Part shown: positions 42,901 to 51,259 of the stretch, one piece after another
Layout: each line of letters begins with the position of its first letter
How positions within the stretch are numbered: the stretch's first letter is position 1
Assembly (NCBI GenBank): GCA_934778215.1
Contig: CAKVOE010000001.1
Location: 248,001-312,000 of the forward strand
Direction: 5' to 3'
Length of the DNA stretch: 64,000 nt
DNA from: an uncultured Clostridia bacterium
GTDB lineage: Bacteria > Bacillota > Clostridia > Christensenellales > UBA1242
Position numbers and translations under genes: made by a program
Notes under the pieces: generated by a model
Database searches by the model: none
What the model was told of the DNA's origin: nothing
What the model saw: the letters and a program-made list of their open reading frames with translations, nothing else

Positions 42901-43527
42901 TCTTTGGGTTCGGTAAATGTAAACGCAATAGAAATGTTGGGTGATGTTAGCGCCCGATTTGATGATTTGAGTGCTCAAAGAGATGATTTGGTTAATGCAG
43001 AGGCCGATTTAAATAAAATTATTGATGGCTTAACCGAAGAAATGGAATCAAAATTTAAAACAGAATTTGATAAAATTAATACAAACTTCCAAGGCGTATT
43101 TAAAGAACTTTTTGGAGGTGGTAGAGCAGAACTCAGGTTGAGCGAACCAGATAACCCTTTAGAATGTGGTATTGAAATTGTTGCAGAACCTACTGGCAAA
43201 AAGTTGCAAAACATTCAACTTCTTTCGGGTGGTGAGCGTGCATTAACGGCAATTGCAATCTTATTTGCTATATTAAAGTTAAGACCAATGCCATTTTGCG
43301 TGCTAGATGAAATTGAAGCGGCTCTAGATGACGCAAATGTAGAAAGATATGCAAAATATTTAAAGAGATTTTCTAATTATACACAATTTATTGTTATCAC
43401 ACACAGAAAGCCAACAATGGAACTTGCAGATACTTTATATGGTGTTACAATGGAAGAGAGAGGTGTTTCTAAGGTTGTATCAGTACAACTTGCAGACGCT
43501 ATAAAGCATACCGCTAAACAGAATTAA
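39940..43527 (+). CDS. smc: Chromosome segregation ATPase SMC
   Basis: Core of the SMC-ScpAB condensin that compacts and segregates chromosomes. The 1195-residue protein has the N-terminal head with Walker A GPNGCGKSN (about residues 32-40), two long coiled-coil arms (about 170-500 and 680-1030), a hinge at about 510-670 (SLGGRFVNVVAKLMSVPEKY; INPAGTMSGGSKK) and the C-terminal head with signature LLSGGERALTAIAI and Walker B FCVLDEIEAALDDAN. Length is standard. It is followed by ftsY. Confidence 0.98.
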   Translation: MKFKKMEIYGFKSFADKVQVQFESGVTGIVGPNGCGKSNVADSIRWVLGEQSAKALRGSNMQDVIFNGTEKRKPQSFAEVSLYFDNSEKIFNVDYDEVVLTRKLYRSGESGYAINKTPCRLKDIQEILRDSGMGRESYSIIGQGRIDELLSAKPEDRRAVFEEAAGISKLKNRKLESLKKLNNTQDNLVRINDILHELEIQLAPLTSQAETAKKYLDLRERLKSLEINNYIYQYDSSASQKEEINARLKGVEEEIELKSKEFDETVDDYNYTANKIDSTDQAITRLRDELLNLTVGLEKQAGETKLLQEKLNGLKASKDRLVESVNVDQAEFDDNKQKLETAEKDKGLKEIVFDELVKKIDELTESLTALDLEISTMENASEEETQKLVENLGKIGDTKAQITGIETEIKALNDRLEEINLKRNECAEKYDRETDTLTSLKREVEELKIKKAEKAEELKEKKQENIKFAYKVAGIEEDLVDSESEIKSLIGKINLMKEMQKENEGYVASVRKLLQDAKDNSSLGGRFVNVVAKLMSVPEKYETAIDMALGSAVQNVVTKNEDDAKYVIQYLKDNNLGRATFLPMTSIKPRKIADEFIPVINRTSGAIGVATSLIEYDRQYDSVFSGLLGSTVIVEDMDSAVNLAKSTRYSFKIVTLDGDVINPAGTMSGGSKKVQGVSLIGREREIVDAENRLAELKRIKETKTQELEDIKKEQASMDESLSKLDEEIRAFEINLAKESENLNKFNENLNQLASESLKLDEAEEKLKAELKQSEDKLIAFKQYMEDMENGNASENAIRNPELYAKKQKRKSIADELTELKVKKASCESDKVSLEAEILRLNDLLEKLNKDIRVSKLEIEKLNTDIVEIEGETRKTIDQNLYQSNMEALQTTRDELANFDGTKKELNKKLQELSEKKLVLSSELQRANDKKYKEENLLVKIDSDIEQMQERVWEEYGLTYATAVSYKVENHNIQEGLQESAKIKKQIQSLGSVNVNAIEMLGDVSARFDDLSAQRDDLVNAEADLNKIIDGLTEEMESKFKTEFDKINTNFQGVFKELFGGGRAELRLSEPDNPLECGIEIVAEPTGKKLQNIQLLSGGERALTAIAILFAILKLRPMPFCVLDEIEAALDDANVERYAKYLKRFSNYTQFIVITHRKPTMELADTLYGVTMEERGVSKVVSVQLADAIKHTAKQN

Positions 43528-43538
43528 AGGAAATTTAT

Positions 43539-44435
43539 ATGGGATTTTTTAGTAAACTATTTAATGGTCTTAAAAAGACACAAACAGCACTGTCAGATAA
43601 ACTTAAATATGTTTTTAGCAAAAACGAACTAGATGAGGAGTTTTTTGAGGAATTAGAATATGTTCTTGTTTCGTCTGATATTGACCCCGAAACGGTAGAA
43701 GGCATTATTGATGAAATGAGGGAGCGAGCAAAAAAACAACTTACCAAAAAAACAGAAGACGCTAAAAATATTTTAAAAGAAATTTTAGTAGAAAAACTTG
43801 AAGAAAACAAACTAGAAGAATTTAGTTATCCACTTGTGATTATGGTTGTGGGTGTAAATGGAGTAGGAAAAACTACTACAATAGGTAAACTTGCAAATAT
43901 GTTTTCTGATAACAAAAAGTCGGTTGTAATTGCAGCGGCTGATACCTTTCGTGCGGCAGCAAGCGACCAGTTGTCTGTATGGGCAGATAGAGCAAATGTA
44001 AGAATAGTTAAAAGTGTAGAAGGTACCGATGCTGGGGCGGTTGTTTTTGACGCAATAAAAAGTGCAAAGGCAAAAAAGGACGATGTTTTAATTATAGATA
44101 CAGCTGGTAGATTGCATAATAAATCTAACCTAATTGAAGAATTAAAAAAGATATCTCGAGTTGTCGAAAGAGAATACGGCGAAGCGTCTTATCATAAATT
44201 TTTAGTGCTAGACGGTACAACGGGTCAAAACGCATTTAATCAATTAGAGGCTTTTGACGAAGCGGTAGATATAACCGATTTAGTTGTAACAAAGCTAGAT
44301 GGCACCAGCAAGGCGGGCTTTTTGGTGGGGCTACAAGCAACCTACTCAATTCCTATTAGATATATTGGGGTTGGCGAGGGCATAGATGATTTATTGAACT
44401 TTAACGCCAAAGATTTTGTAGACTCAATTCTTTAA
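43539..44435 (+). CDS. ftsY: Signal recognition particle receptor FtsY
   Basis: GTPase that receives SRP-ribosome complexes at the membrane. The 298-residue protein has a short N-terminal part, an N-domain (about residues 20-90) and a G-domain with GVNGVGKTTTIGKLA (about 104-118), DTFRAAASDQL, DTAGRLHNK and TKLDGTSKAG. It lacks the long acidic A domain, as in other Firmicutes. Its partner ffh is 450 nt downstream. Confidence 0.97.
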   Translation: MGFFSKLFNGLKKTQTALSDKLKYVFSKNELDEEFFEELEYVLVSSDIDPETVEGIIDEMRERAKKQLTKKTEDAKNILKEILVEKLEENKLEEFSYPLVIMVVGVNGVGKTTTIGKLANMFSDNKKSVVIAAADTFRAAASDQLSVWADRANVRIVKSVEGTDAGAVVFDAIKSAKAKKDDVLIIDTAGRLHNKSNLIEELKKISRVVEREYGEASYHKFLVLDGTTGQNAFNQLEAFDEAVDITDLVVTKLDGTSKAGFLVGLQATYSIPIRYIGVGEGIDDLLNFNAKDFVDSIL

Positions 44436-44444
44436 AATATATGT

Positions 44445-44476
44445 AGTGGATAGTTTTATTACTATCCACTTTTTTT
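44445..44476 (+). terminator. Terminator after ftsY
   Basis: 10-bp perfect stem AGTGGATAGT (44445-44454) with ACTATCCACT (44461-44470) and TTTTTT. Confidence 0.92.
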
Positions 44477-44486
44477 GAAAAAACGC

Positions 44487-44515
44487 TTGACAAATTATTA
44501 TTAATTATATATAAT
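44487..44515 (+). promoter_or_regulatory. SigA promoter of ylxM-ffh-rpsP
   Basis: TTGACA (44487-44492), 17 nt, TATAAT (44510-44515); both boxes are perfect. Confidence 0.88.
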
Positions 44516-44565
44516 CTTATCAGCTGTAAAGTTAATTTGCTTTACAACAAAAGTGGAGAGTAATT

Positions 44566-44874
44566 GTGGAATTATTTTCAAAGGTAAAATATGGTAAATT
44601 GTTAGATATATATTCAAGCCTTTTAACAAACAAGCAAGTTAAACAGATGGAAGAATATTTTTTATACGACCTATCACTTACAGAAATTGCAGAGAACAAT
44701 AACTCGTCACGCCAAGCGGTATATGATGTCATTCAAAAGTCTACTTTATTGTTAGATGAGTTTGAAAACAAATTACATATATTAGAAAAATATAATAATG
44801 TAAATAATTTATTAGAGGCTTCAAATATACCCGATGATATAAAAAAATCGGTCAAGAACATATTACAAAATTAA
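44566..44874 (+). CDS. ylxM: YlxM-family SRP-associated helix-turn-helix protein
   Basis: 102-residue protein of the YlxM/p13 family, encoded next to ffh in Firmicutes and thought to modulate SRP. The start is GTG with GGAGAG 7 nt upstream. The N-terminal half has a sigma-70 region-4-like helix-turn-helix (LTNKQVKQMEEYFLYDLSLT; IAENNNSSRQAVYDVIQKS). It is 14 nt ahead of ffh. Confidence 0.9.
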   Translation: MELFSKVKYGKLLDIYSSLLTNKQVKQMEEYFLYDLSLTEIAENNNSSRQAVYDVIQKSTLLLDEFENKLHILEKYNNVNNLLEASNIPDDIKKSVKNILQN

Positions 44875-44888
44875 AAAGGAGTTTTAAT

Positions 44889-46229
44889 TTGGCATTATTT
44901 GAAAATTTAAGCGAAAAATTGAATCATGTATTTTCAAAATTAACCAAACGAGGCAAGCTTACCGAACTAGAAATAAAAAATGCAATGCGAGAAATTAGAG
45001 TCGCTTTACTAGAAGCAGATGTAAATTATAAGGTCGCAAAAGATTTTATTAACGCCGTTACCGAAAAAGCAATTGGCGAAAAGATTTTGGAAAGTTTGTC
45101 GCCAGCACAACAGGTTATAAAAATTGTTAGAGATGAATTAACCGAACTTATGGGCGGACAAAATGCAAAACTAACCGTTAGTTCTGCGCCACCAACAGTT
45201 ATTATGATGTGTGGTCTGCAAGGTGCCGGCAAAACCAGTATGTGCGGAAAATTAGGACTATATTTAAAAAAACAAGGCAAAAAACCATTACTAGTTGCGT
45301 GTGATATATATAGACCAGCGGCAATTAATCAATTAAAAATTGTTGCAGAATCGGCAGGGGTAGACTTTTTCCAAGAGGGTACCATAAGCCCCGTTAAAAT
45401 TGCAAAAGATGCTATTGTTTATGCAAAAAAGAATGGCCTTGATACGGTAATTATTGATAGTGCTGGTAGATTGCAAATAGATGAAGTTTTGATGGACGAG
45501 TTGGTTCAAATAAAAAATGAAGTGCGTCCAGAAGAAATTCTTTTAACTGTAGATGCAATGACTGGTCAGCAATCGGCAGATGTAGCAAAAGCGTTTGATG
45601 AAAAATTGCAGATAACTGGCACCATATTAACAAAATTAGATGGCGATACTCGTGGCGGTGCAGCACTAAGCATAAAAGCGGTTACCGGCAAGCCAATAAA
45701 ATTTTGCGGTGTTGGAGAAAAAATAACCGATCTCGAACCATTTTATCCTGACCGAATGGCTACAAGAATTTTGGGAATGGGTGATGTATTAACCCTAATT
45801 GATAAGGTGCAAGAAAACATAGACCAAAAACAAATGAAAGAAATGGAAGAAAGGTTAAGAAGAAACACCTTTACGCTAACAGATTTTTTGGTTCAGTTTG
45901 AGCAATTGCAAAAGATGGGCGACATCAATCAATTAGCACAGATGATTCCCGGAGTTGGTGCGAAATTAAACGGTCAACAAATTGATGCCGGAAAACTTGT
46001 AAAGTTTAAGGCAATAATTCAATCAATGACGGTTAAAGAAAGAGAAAATCCTGACCTTATTAAGGGTGATAGAAAGAAAAGAATTGCCGATGGCAGTGCA
46101 ACAACTATTCAAGATGTAAATGCATTGTTAAAGCAATATGAACAGACCAAACAACTAATGAAAAATATGAATAGCGGGAAAATGGGCAAGTTAATGAATT
46201 TAGCAAACAAGTTTGGTGGCAGAATTTAA
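44889..46229 (+). CDS. ffh: Signal recognition particle protein Ffh
   Basis: GTPase subunit of SRP that binds signal peptides on nascent chains. The start is TTG (MALFENLSEKLNHVFSKL) with AAAGGAG upstream, giving 446 residues. The G-domain has GLQGAGKTS (about residues 106-114, Ser where Thr is usual), DIYRPAAINQL, DSAGRLQID and TKLDGDTRGG. The methionine-rich M domain starts at about residue 325 and includes DFLVQFEQLQKMG and QLMKNMNSGKMGKLM. Confidence 0.97.
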   Translation: MALFENLSEKLNHVFSKLTKRGKLTELEIKNAMREIRVALLEADVNYKVAKDFINAVTEKAIGEKILESLSPAQQVIKIVRDELTELMGGQNAKLTVSSAPPTVIMMCGLQGAGKTSMCGKLGLYLKKQGKKPLLVACDIYRPAAINQLKIVAESAGVDFFQEGTISPVKIAKDAIVYAKKNGLDTVIIDSAGRLQIDEVLMDELVQIKNEVRPEEILLTVDAMTGQQSADVAKAFDEKLQITGTILTKLDGDTRGGAALSIKAVTGKPIKFCGVGEKITDLEPFYPDRMATRILGMGDVLTLIDKVQENIDQKQMKEMEERLRRNTFTLTDFLVQFEQLQKMGDINQLAQMIPGVGAKLNGQQIDAGKLVKFKAIIQSMTVKERENPDLIKGDRKKRIADGSATTIQDVNALLKQYEQTKQLMKNMNSGKMGKLMNLANKFGGRI

Positions 46230-46287
46230 TATGATATAAAACTTATATTTAAGTTATTATATAAAAATTTATATGGAGGAAAAAATA

Positions 46288-46536
46288 ATGGCAGTTAAGA
46301 TGAGATTAACAAGGCTTGGAGATAAAAAGTCACCTTTTTACAGAATAGTAGTTCAAGATTCTAGAAAGTCAAGAGATGGCGAATATGTTGACCAAGTAGG
46401 AACCTTTAATCCTATTTCTGGCGAAGGCGAAGTAAAACTAGACAACGCAAAAGCAGAAGAATGGCTAAAAAAAGGTGCTCAACCTACTGATACAGTAAGA
46501 GCTATTTTAAAGAAGAATGGCGTTAATGTTAAGTAG
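46288..46536 (+). CDS. rpsP: 30S ribosomal protein S16
   Basis: 82 residues from the ATG at 46288, preceded by GGAGGAAAAAATA; an in-frame ATG at 46273 would only add translated SD bases. Starts MAVKMRLTRLGDKKSPFYRI, the conserved S16 beginning, and contains DSRKSRDGEYVDQVGTFNP. It lies between ffh and khpA, the standard Firmicute order. Confidence 0.97.
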   Translation: MAVKMRLTRLGDKKSPFYRIVVQDSRKSRDGEYVDQVGTFNPISGEGEVKLDNAKAEEWLKKGAQPTDTVRAILKKNGVNVK

Positions 46537-46555
46537 TACCATAGGAGAAAAACCA

Positions 46556-46792
46556 ATGAAAGATTTTATCGAATATGTAGTAAAAAGTCTAGTTGATTTT
46601 CCTGAAGAAGTTGAAGTAACAAGCAGAGAAGACGGTAAATGCACCATTTATGATGTTACGGTAAACAAAAAAGATTTGGGACATGTAGTAGGCAAAAGTG
46701 GCAAAACCGCAAACGCACTAAGAGTATTAACTAGAACAATTGCTAGAAATGATAGTAAACATATTGTTATTAAGATTAAAGATGCAAAATAA
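46556..46792 (+). CDS. khpA: RNA-binding protein KhpA (YlqC)
   Basis: Single-KH-domain RNA-binding protein that works with KhpB/Jag in cell-size control. The start at 46556 (78 residues) has AGGAG upstream and gives the conserved MKDFIEYVVKSLVD. The GxxG loop is in VVGKSGKTANALRVL (about residues 46-60). It lies between rpsP and rimM as usual. Confidence 0.95.
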   Translation: MKDFIEYVVKSLVDFPEEVEVTSREDGKCTIYDVTVNKKDLGHVVGKSGKTANALRVLTRTIARNDSKHIVIKIKDAK

Positions 46793-46829
46793 TTTTTGGA
46801 TAAAAATCTTTAAAACTAGCAAACAAAAT

Positions 46830-46868
46830 AAGGAGTCACACTAAAAAATAATGGGAACTCCTTTTTTT
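46830..46868 (+). terminator. Terminator after khpA
   Basis: 7-bp stem AAGGAGT (46830-46836) with ACTCCTT (46857-46863) and a T-run; a long loop makes it of moderate strength. Confidence 0.7.
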
Positions 46869-46965
46869 ATGACTAAAATTTTAAATTAATAAAAACAAAT
46901 AATAATAATAAATATTTAAAATTAATTTTTAATCAAAAAGTCTTTTAAAGATAGGGTTAATATAG

Positions 46966-46971
46966 TATAAT
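46966..46971 (+). promoter_or_regulatory. -10 box of the rimM operon
   Basis: TATAAT at 46966-46971; the -35 at 46943-46948 (TTTTAA) is poor. It lies 32 nt before rimM. Confidence 0.5.
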
Positions 46972-47003
46972 AGATGTAGAAATTTTTTAAAAAGGATAAA
47001 AAT

Positions 47004-47510
47004 ATGGAACGGGTACGCTTAGGAGAGGTTGTAAAACCTCAAGGAATAAAGGGCGAAATTAAGACAAAATTGTTTGATACTACCTTTGATTGTAAAGGCA
47101 TTTCAAAAATTATTATTGATTCACACGAATACACAATTGAAAGTGTACGAAAAAGTGAAAGTTTTTTGTTTTTTAAATTGAACGGAGTTGATAATTTTGC
47201 TGATGCAGAAAAATTAAGGGGCAAAACTGTTTTTTTGACCGAACAAGACGCTTTGGATAACTTAAAGGAAAATGAGTTTTATGCCGACCATATAATGGGC
47301 TACAAGGTGGTTGCAGAAGATATAACTGTTGGCATACTTTTTGACATACAAAATTTTGGTGGGTCGGATATTTTTTATATAAAAGATAACAACTCAAATA
47401 TGTGTTTGATTCCATTTGTTAAGGGAATTATTGAAAACATTGACGAAAATAATAATACCATTAATTTAAACAAAAAAAGGTTTTTAGAGGTTGCGGTTTA
47501 TGAAGATTGA
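47004..47510 (+). CDS. rimM: 16S rRNA processing protein RimM
   Basis: Assembly factor for the 30S head, binding S19. The 168-residue protein begins RVRLGEVVKPQGIKGEIKTK, has the FFKLNGVDNFADAEKLRGK segment, and a PRC-barrel C-terminal half (EFYADHIMGYKVV to the end). It overlaps trmD by 11 nt, the usual pairing. Confidence 0.95.
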   Translation: MERVRLGEVVKPQGIKGEIKTKLFDTTFDCKGISKIIIDSHEYTIESVRKSESFLFFKLNGVDNFADAEKLRGKTVFLTEQDALDNLKENEFYADHIMGYKVVAEDITVGILFDIQNFGGSDIFYIKDNNSNMCLIPFVKGIIENIDENNNTINLNKKRFLEVAVYED

Positions 47511-48210
47511 TATATTAACACTTTTTCCAGAAATGTTTTCGGCACTTCAAACCAGTATTCTCAAAAGGGGTCAAGAAGCGGGAGCGCTAGAAATTAATGT
47601 TTTAAATATAAGAGATTTTTCACTTGACAAGCATAAAAAATGTGATGACTATCCTTTTGGTGGCGGGGCAGGTTTGGTTATGATGGCTCAGCCAATTGCC
47701 GATGCAATTAAAAGTATAAAGGGATATAGTGATGCAAAAAAAATTTATATGTCGCCACGTGGTAGTGTTTTAAATCAACAAAAAGTAAAATCACTTTCAA
47801 CAGTTAGCCACCTTATTATTCTTTGCGGTCACTATGAGGGGGTAGACCAACGGGTTATAGATAAGTATATTGATGAAGAGATCTCAATTGGAGATTTCGT
47901 TTTAACCGGTGGAGAAATTCCTTGTATGGCGTTGGTGGATAGCGTTTCGAGATATATTGATGGCGTTTTAGGAAACATGGATAGCACCTTAGATGAAAGT
48001 TTTTCTTCTAATATGCTTGAGTATTCGCAATATACACACCCAAGGGAATTTGAAGGGGTAAGCGTTCCCGATGTGTTAATTTCGGGAAATCATCAAAAGA
48101 TTCAAGAGTGGCGACAAAAAAACGCACTAGAAATTACTAGTTTAAGGCGACCAGATTTACTAAAAACTAATTATTCAACTAAAAACAAAAAAGGAATAAA
48201 AAATGAATAA
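47500..48210 (+). CDS. trmD: tRNA (guanine-37 N1)-methyltransferase TrmD
   Basis: SPOUT-class methyltransferase that forms m1G37 and guards the reading frame. The start at 47500 gives 236 residues (MKIDILTLFPEMFSAL). Knot motifs are LCGHYEGVDQRVID (about residues 109-122) and EEISIGDFVLTGGEIP (about 126-141). It lies inside the end of rimM and overlaps rbgA by 8 nt, so three genes are coupled. Confidence 0.97.
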   Translation: MKIDILTLFPEMFSALQTSILKRGQEAGALEINVLNIRDFSLDKHKKCDDYPFGGGAGLVMMAQPIADAIKSIKGYSDAKKIYMSPRGSVLNQQKVKSLSTVSHLIILCGHYEGVDQRVIDKYIDEEISIGDFVLTGGEIPCMALVDSVSRYIDGVLGNMDSTLDESFSSNMLEYSQYTHPREFEGVSVPDVLISGNHQKIQEWRQKNALEITSLRRPDLLKTNYSTKNKKGIKNE

Positions 48211-49075
48211 CGAAATAAAAACAAACATAAATTGGTTCCCTGGGCATATGCGCAAAAGTCTAAACGAATTGCAAGCATCATTAAAAAATATTGATGCTGT
48301 AATTTGTGTGTTAGATGCAAGAGCCCCATATTCATGTATAAATCCAGAACTCGAAAAAATATGTTCAGGCAAAAATATTATTTATGCAATTAATAAAATT
48401 GATTTAGCAGATAGCACAATTACAAAACTATGGGAGCAATATTTTAAAGAAAATGGTAAGACCGCTTTAAGAATTGATGCCACAAAAAATAGTTGCAAAA
48501 GTGCAGTAATTAATGCCATTAATATTGCCACAAAATCGAAACAAGAAAAGATGAAATCTCGTGGTTTTTTGATGAAAATTAGAGTAGCGATTGTGGGTGT
48601 TCCTAACACCGGTAAGTCAACCCTATTAAACACCTTAGCAGGGGGTTACTTGTCAAAAACGGGCAATATTGCGGGTGTAACGAGGTCGTCAAGTTGGATA
48701 AAGTTAGACAAATGGCTAGAATTGATGGATAATGCGGGTACACTTGTACCAAAATTTTCGGACACTTTTGTAGCAGAAAATTTAGCAATCTTGGGGTCTA
48801 TTGGAGAGCGGGCAACCGACTATGAAAGTCTTGCAATAATAGTTGCAGAAAGACTAAAAGTTATAGCAAAAGATAAACTTTCTTCTAGGTATGAAATTGA
48901 GATTTGCGATAAAGATAGAGGAGAGGATATTGTACAAAAAATTGCAAAAGCAAGGGGCTTTATTTTAAAGGGTGGCGAAATTGATAAACAAAGAGCATCA
49001 ACCGCTCTTGTTGATGATTTTAGAAAAACACGAATTGGAAAAATTAGTTTAGAAGTTCCATCAAACATTAACTAA
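48203..49075 (+). CDS. rbgA: Ribosome biogenesis GTPase RbgA (YlqF)
   Basis: Circularly permuted GTPase for late 50S assembly. The 290-residue protein has NWFPGHMRKS at about residues 9-18, G4 (NKID, about 64) before G1 (GVPNTGKST, about 132-140), then G3-like DNAGTLVP. The usual G3 is DTPG; here it reads DNAG, a departure worth noting. The order with trmD upstream and rnhB downstream is the Bacillus order. Confidence 0.95.
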   Translation: MNNEIKTNINWFPGHMRKSLNELQASLKNIDAVICVLDARAPYSCINPELEKICSGKNIIYAINKIDLADSTITKLWEQYFKENGKTALRIDATKNSCKSAVINAINIATKSKQEKMKSRGFLMKIRVAIVGVPNTGKSTLLNTLAGGYLSKTGNIAGVTRSSSWIKLDKWLELMDNAGTLVPKFSDTFVAENLAILGSIGERATDYESLAIIVAERLKVIAKDKLSSRYEIEICDKDRGEDIVQKIAKARGFILKGGEIDKQRASTALVDDFRKTRIGKISLEVPSNIN

Positions 49076-49087
49076 AAAGGAGTTTTT

Positions 49088-49708
49088 ATGAAAGACCCAA
49101 ATGAATTACTTGAATATGAAAGGGTAGAACAGCTTAACGGCAAAACTTTAATTGCGGGTATAGATGAGGTTGGTAGAGGTCCTCTTGCAGGACCCGTTGT
49201 ATGTGCTTGTTGCATTATGCCACTAGACGATCTTATTGTAGGGGTAAACGATAGCAAAAAATTAACTGAAAAAACAAGAGAACGGTTGTTTGAAATAATA
49301 AAAGAAAAAGCGATTGATTATTCTATTGCAGAAGTTGATGAAAAGACTATTGACGAAATTAACATTTTAAATGCAACAAAAAAATGTATGATACAAGCAG
49401 TTGCAGGTATGAAGATAAAACCAGAAGTCTTGTTGGTTGATGCTCTAAAATTAGATGGGCTAGATGAATCAATAAAGCAAGTGCCAATTATTCACGGAGA
49501 TGCAATTAGTTATAATATTGCTTGTGCTAGCATTTTGGCAAAGGTGTATAGAGATAGAAAAATGCAGGAACTAGATGGCATATTTCCGCAATACAACTTT
49601 AAGAAAAATAAGGGATATGGTACGGCAGAGCATATTAAGGCAATTAAAAACTTTGGAGCAACAAGCATTCATAGAAAAAGCTTTATAAAAAACTTTGTAA
49701 AGGAGTAA
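49088..49708 (+). CDS. rnhB: Ribonuclease HII
   Basis: Removes RNA from RNA-DNA hybrids, including misincorporated ribonucleotides. The 206-residue protein has the catalytic motif AGIDEVGRGPLAGPVV (about residues 22-37, with the D-E pair), NDSKKLTEK, LLVDALKL and ASILAKVYRD, and ends in the conserved GYGTAEHIKAI segment. AAAAGGAG precedes the ATG. Confidence 0.97.
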   Translation: MKDPNELLEYERVEQLNGKTLIAGIDEVGRGPLAGPVVCACCIMPLDDLIVGVNDSKKLTEKTRERLFEIIKEKAIDYSIAEVDEKTIDEINILNATKKCMIQAVAGMKIKPEVLLVDALKLDGLDESIKQVPIIHGDAISYNIACASILAKVYRDRKMQELDGIFPQYNFKKNKGYGTAEHIKAIKNFGATSIHRKSFIKNFVKE

Positions 49709-49711
49709 GTG

Positions 49712-50119
49712 GTGGCAACATACAAAAGAGCGTACGGCGACTTTGGCGAAAATCTCGCGTGTAACTATTTGCAAAAAAACAAATACAAAATTTTGGCAAG
49801 AAATTTTAGCGACAAAATGGGCGAAATTGATATTATTGCAATTGAAACAAAGGCGTCAAGGAAACGCAGTAAAGATTATTGTAAAATGAGTAAGATTATA
49901 AAAAATGAAGATGTTTTGGTCTTTATTGAGATAAAATCAAGGCATTCTAATCTTTATGGAGAACCTTTTGAAGCGGTAGATAAAGAAAAACAAAGAAGAT
50001 ATTATAATTTATCAACAATTTTTATGCTAAAAAACAATCTAACAGATTTTCAACATCGATTTGATATTATAGAGGTGTTAGAAGATTCGGTTGTTCATCA
50101 TTACAAAAACGCATTTTAG
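49712..50119 (+). CDS. yraN: YraN-family endonuclease-like protein
   Basis: UPF0102/YraN protein with a restriction-endonuclease-like fold; the exact role is unknown. The start is set at GTG 49712 (135 residues), 6 nt after GGAG; GTG 49709 is too close to it. It has KRAYGDFGENLACNYLQKN, the GEIDIIAIE metal-binding segment (about residues 34-42) and VFIEIKSR (about 68-75). Between them is a Lys-rich insertion of about 20 residues (KASRKRSKDYCKMSKIIKNE) that is longer than in most members. It follows rnhB, as in other Firmicutes. Confidence 0.9.
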   Translation: MATYKRAYGDFGENLACNYLQKNKYKILARNFSDKMGEIDIIAIETKASRKRSKDYCKMSKIIKNEDVLVFIEIKSRHSNLYGEPFEAVDKEKQRRYYNLSTIFMLKNNLTDFQHRFDIIEVLEDSVVHHYKNAF

Positions 50120-50127
50120 GTAAAAGT

Positions 50128-51066
50128 ATGGATTTTTATGAAAGACTTGCAGAAGATATAAATTTTTGCGAGGTAAAAGAAAAAAAGAATATTTTTAATA
50201 GGCTTAGCAGTAGGTACAAAGAAAATTTGGGCGAAGGAAATAGTAGTTTGTGCAACATAGATGAGGCTAAGGTTTATGCTCTTACAAGAATGCCAGCAAC
50301 ATCGACTGCTATTAGTTTTGTACTAAAAAACCTACAAAACGCCGAGATCAAAAACATTTTAGATATAGGTGCAGGTAGTGGAGCGGGGCTAGTAGGAATA
50401 AAAAACACCTTACATCAAGATGTTTTTGTTACATGCTTAGAAAACTACACGCCAATGGTCGATATATTAAAAAGCACGGCAAAAATTTTGAATTTTAAAA
50501 ATTTTAATATAATAAACGATGATATGACGACTGCAAATTTTGATGAAAAAAAGTATGATTTGGTAATGGCTAACTATTCTTTAAACGAGTTGCATGAAAA
50601 AAAACTATTACAAGTTTTAAACAAAATGTATGAAGCCACGAATAATTATATTTTAATTATAGAAGCGGGAACTCCAAGGGGTTACGAAATTATAATGCAG
50701 AGCAAAAAGCATTTGCAAGAAATGGGAATGAATATTGTATCCCCTTGCAAAAATGCAGACTGTCCACTTAAAAATGATTATTGCCATTTTTTAACAAGAT
50801 TACAAAGACCAATTTTTGATAGAAATATAAAAAATGGGGAACGATCATACGAAGACGAGAAATTTAGTTATATTTTGTTGAGCAAAAGTGCAGAACAAGA
50901 CAATGGCCTAGATAATATTATAATAAGACGACCGGAGTACAAAAAGGGGTTAGTTATATTAAACTGTTGTACTAAAAGCGGGGAAATTAAGACTTTTAAA
51001 ATTTCCAAAAAGCAGGGAGATTTTTATAAACAAGCAAAGAAATTTAATGTAGGAGATGAGTTTTAA
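50128..51066 (+). CDS. Rsm22-like SAM-dependent methyltransferase
   Basis: Rsm22/METTL17-type protein linked to small-subunit ribosome biogenesis. The 312-residue protein has SAM-binding LDIGAGSGAGLVGIKN (about residues 78-93), VMANYSLNEL (about 149-158), then a cysteine cluster CKNADCPLKNDYCHF (about 210-224) that in this family binds an iron-sulfur cluster, and the conserved NGERSYEDEKFSYILLSK. It is cotranscribed with yraN (8 nt gap). Cysteine supply for the cluster could involve the desulfurase at 60240. Confidence 0.82.
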   Translation: MDFYERLAEDINFCEVKEKKNIFNRLSSRYKENLGEGNSSLCNIDEAKVYALTRMPATSTAISFVLKNLQNAEIKNILDIGAGSGAGLVGIKNTLHQDVFVTCLENYTPMVDILKSTAKILNFKNFNIINDDMTTANFDEKKYDLVMANYSLNELHEKKLLQVLNKMYEATNNYILIIEAGTPRGYEIIMQSKKHLQEMGMNIVSPCKNADCPLKNDYCHFLTRLQRPIFDRNIKNGERSYEDEKFSYILLSKSAEQDNGLDNIIIRRPEYKKGLVILNCCTKSGEIKTFKISKKQGDFYKQAKKFNVGDEF

Positions 51067-51180
51067 CTACGCACGCATTTTTAGTAAAAATTGTTCTACA
51101 TTAATAACAAAATTTTGCTTGAAAATTTAAAAAATTTAATAAAAATACTTGAAATATATTAAATTATATGTTATTATTTT

Positions 51181-51250
51181 ACAAGGTAAACGAGTGGTCC
51201 GCTACGAAATGAGCCGTATGAACACTTTGGACATACTAATTTTTTAAAGG
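51181..51250 (+). ncRNA. Probable L19 leader region of rplS
   Basis: The conserved-looking, GC-richer block between 51190 and 51236 stands out from its AT-rich surroundings and contains pairs such as GTCC/GGAC and GTATG/CATAC just before the rplS ribosome binding site. Position and size fit the autoregulatory L19 leader of Firmicutes; the match to the known consensus was judged by eye only. Confidence 0.5.
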
Positions 51251-51259
51251 AGAAATAAA

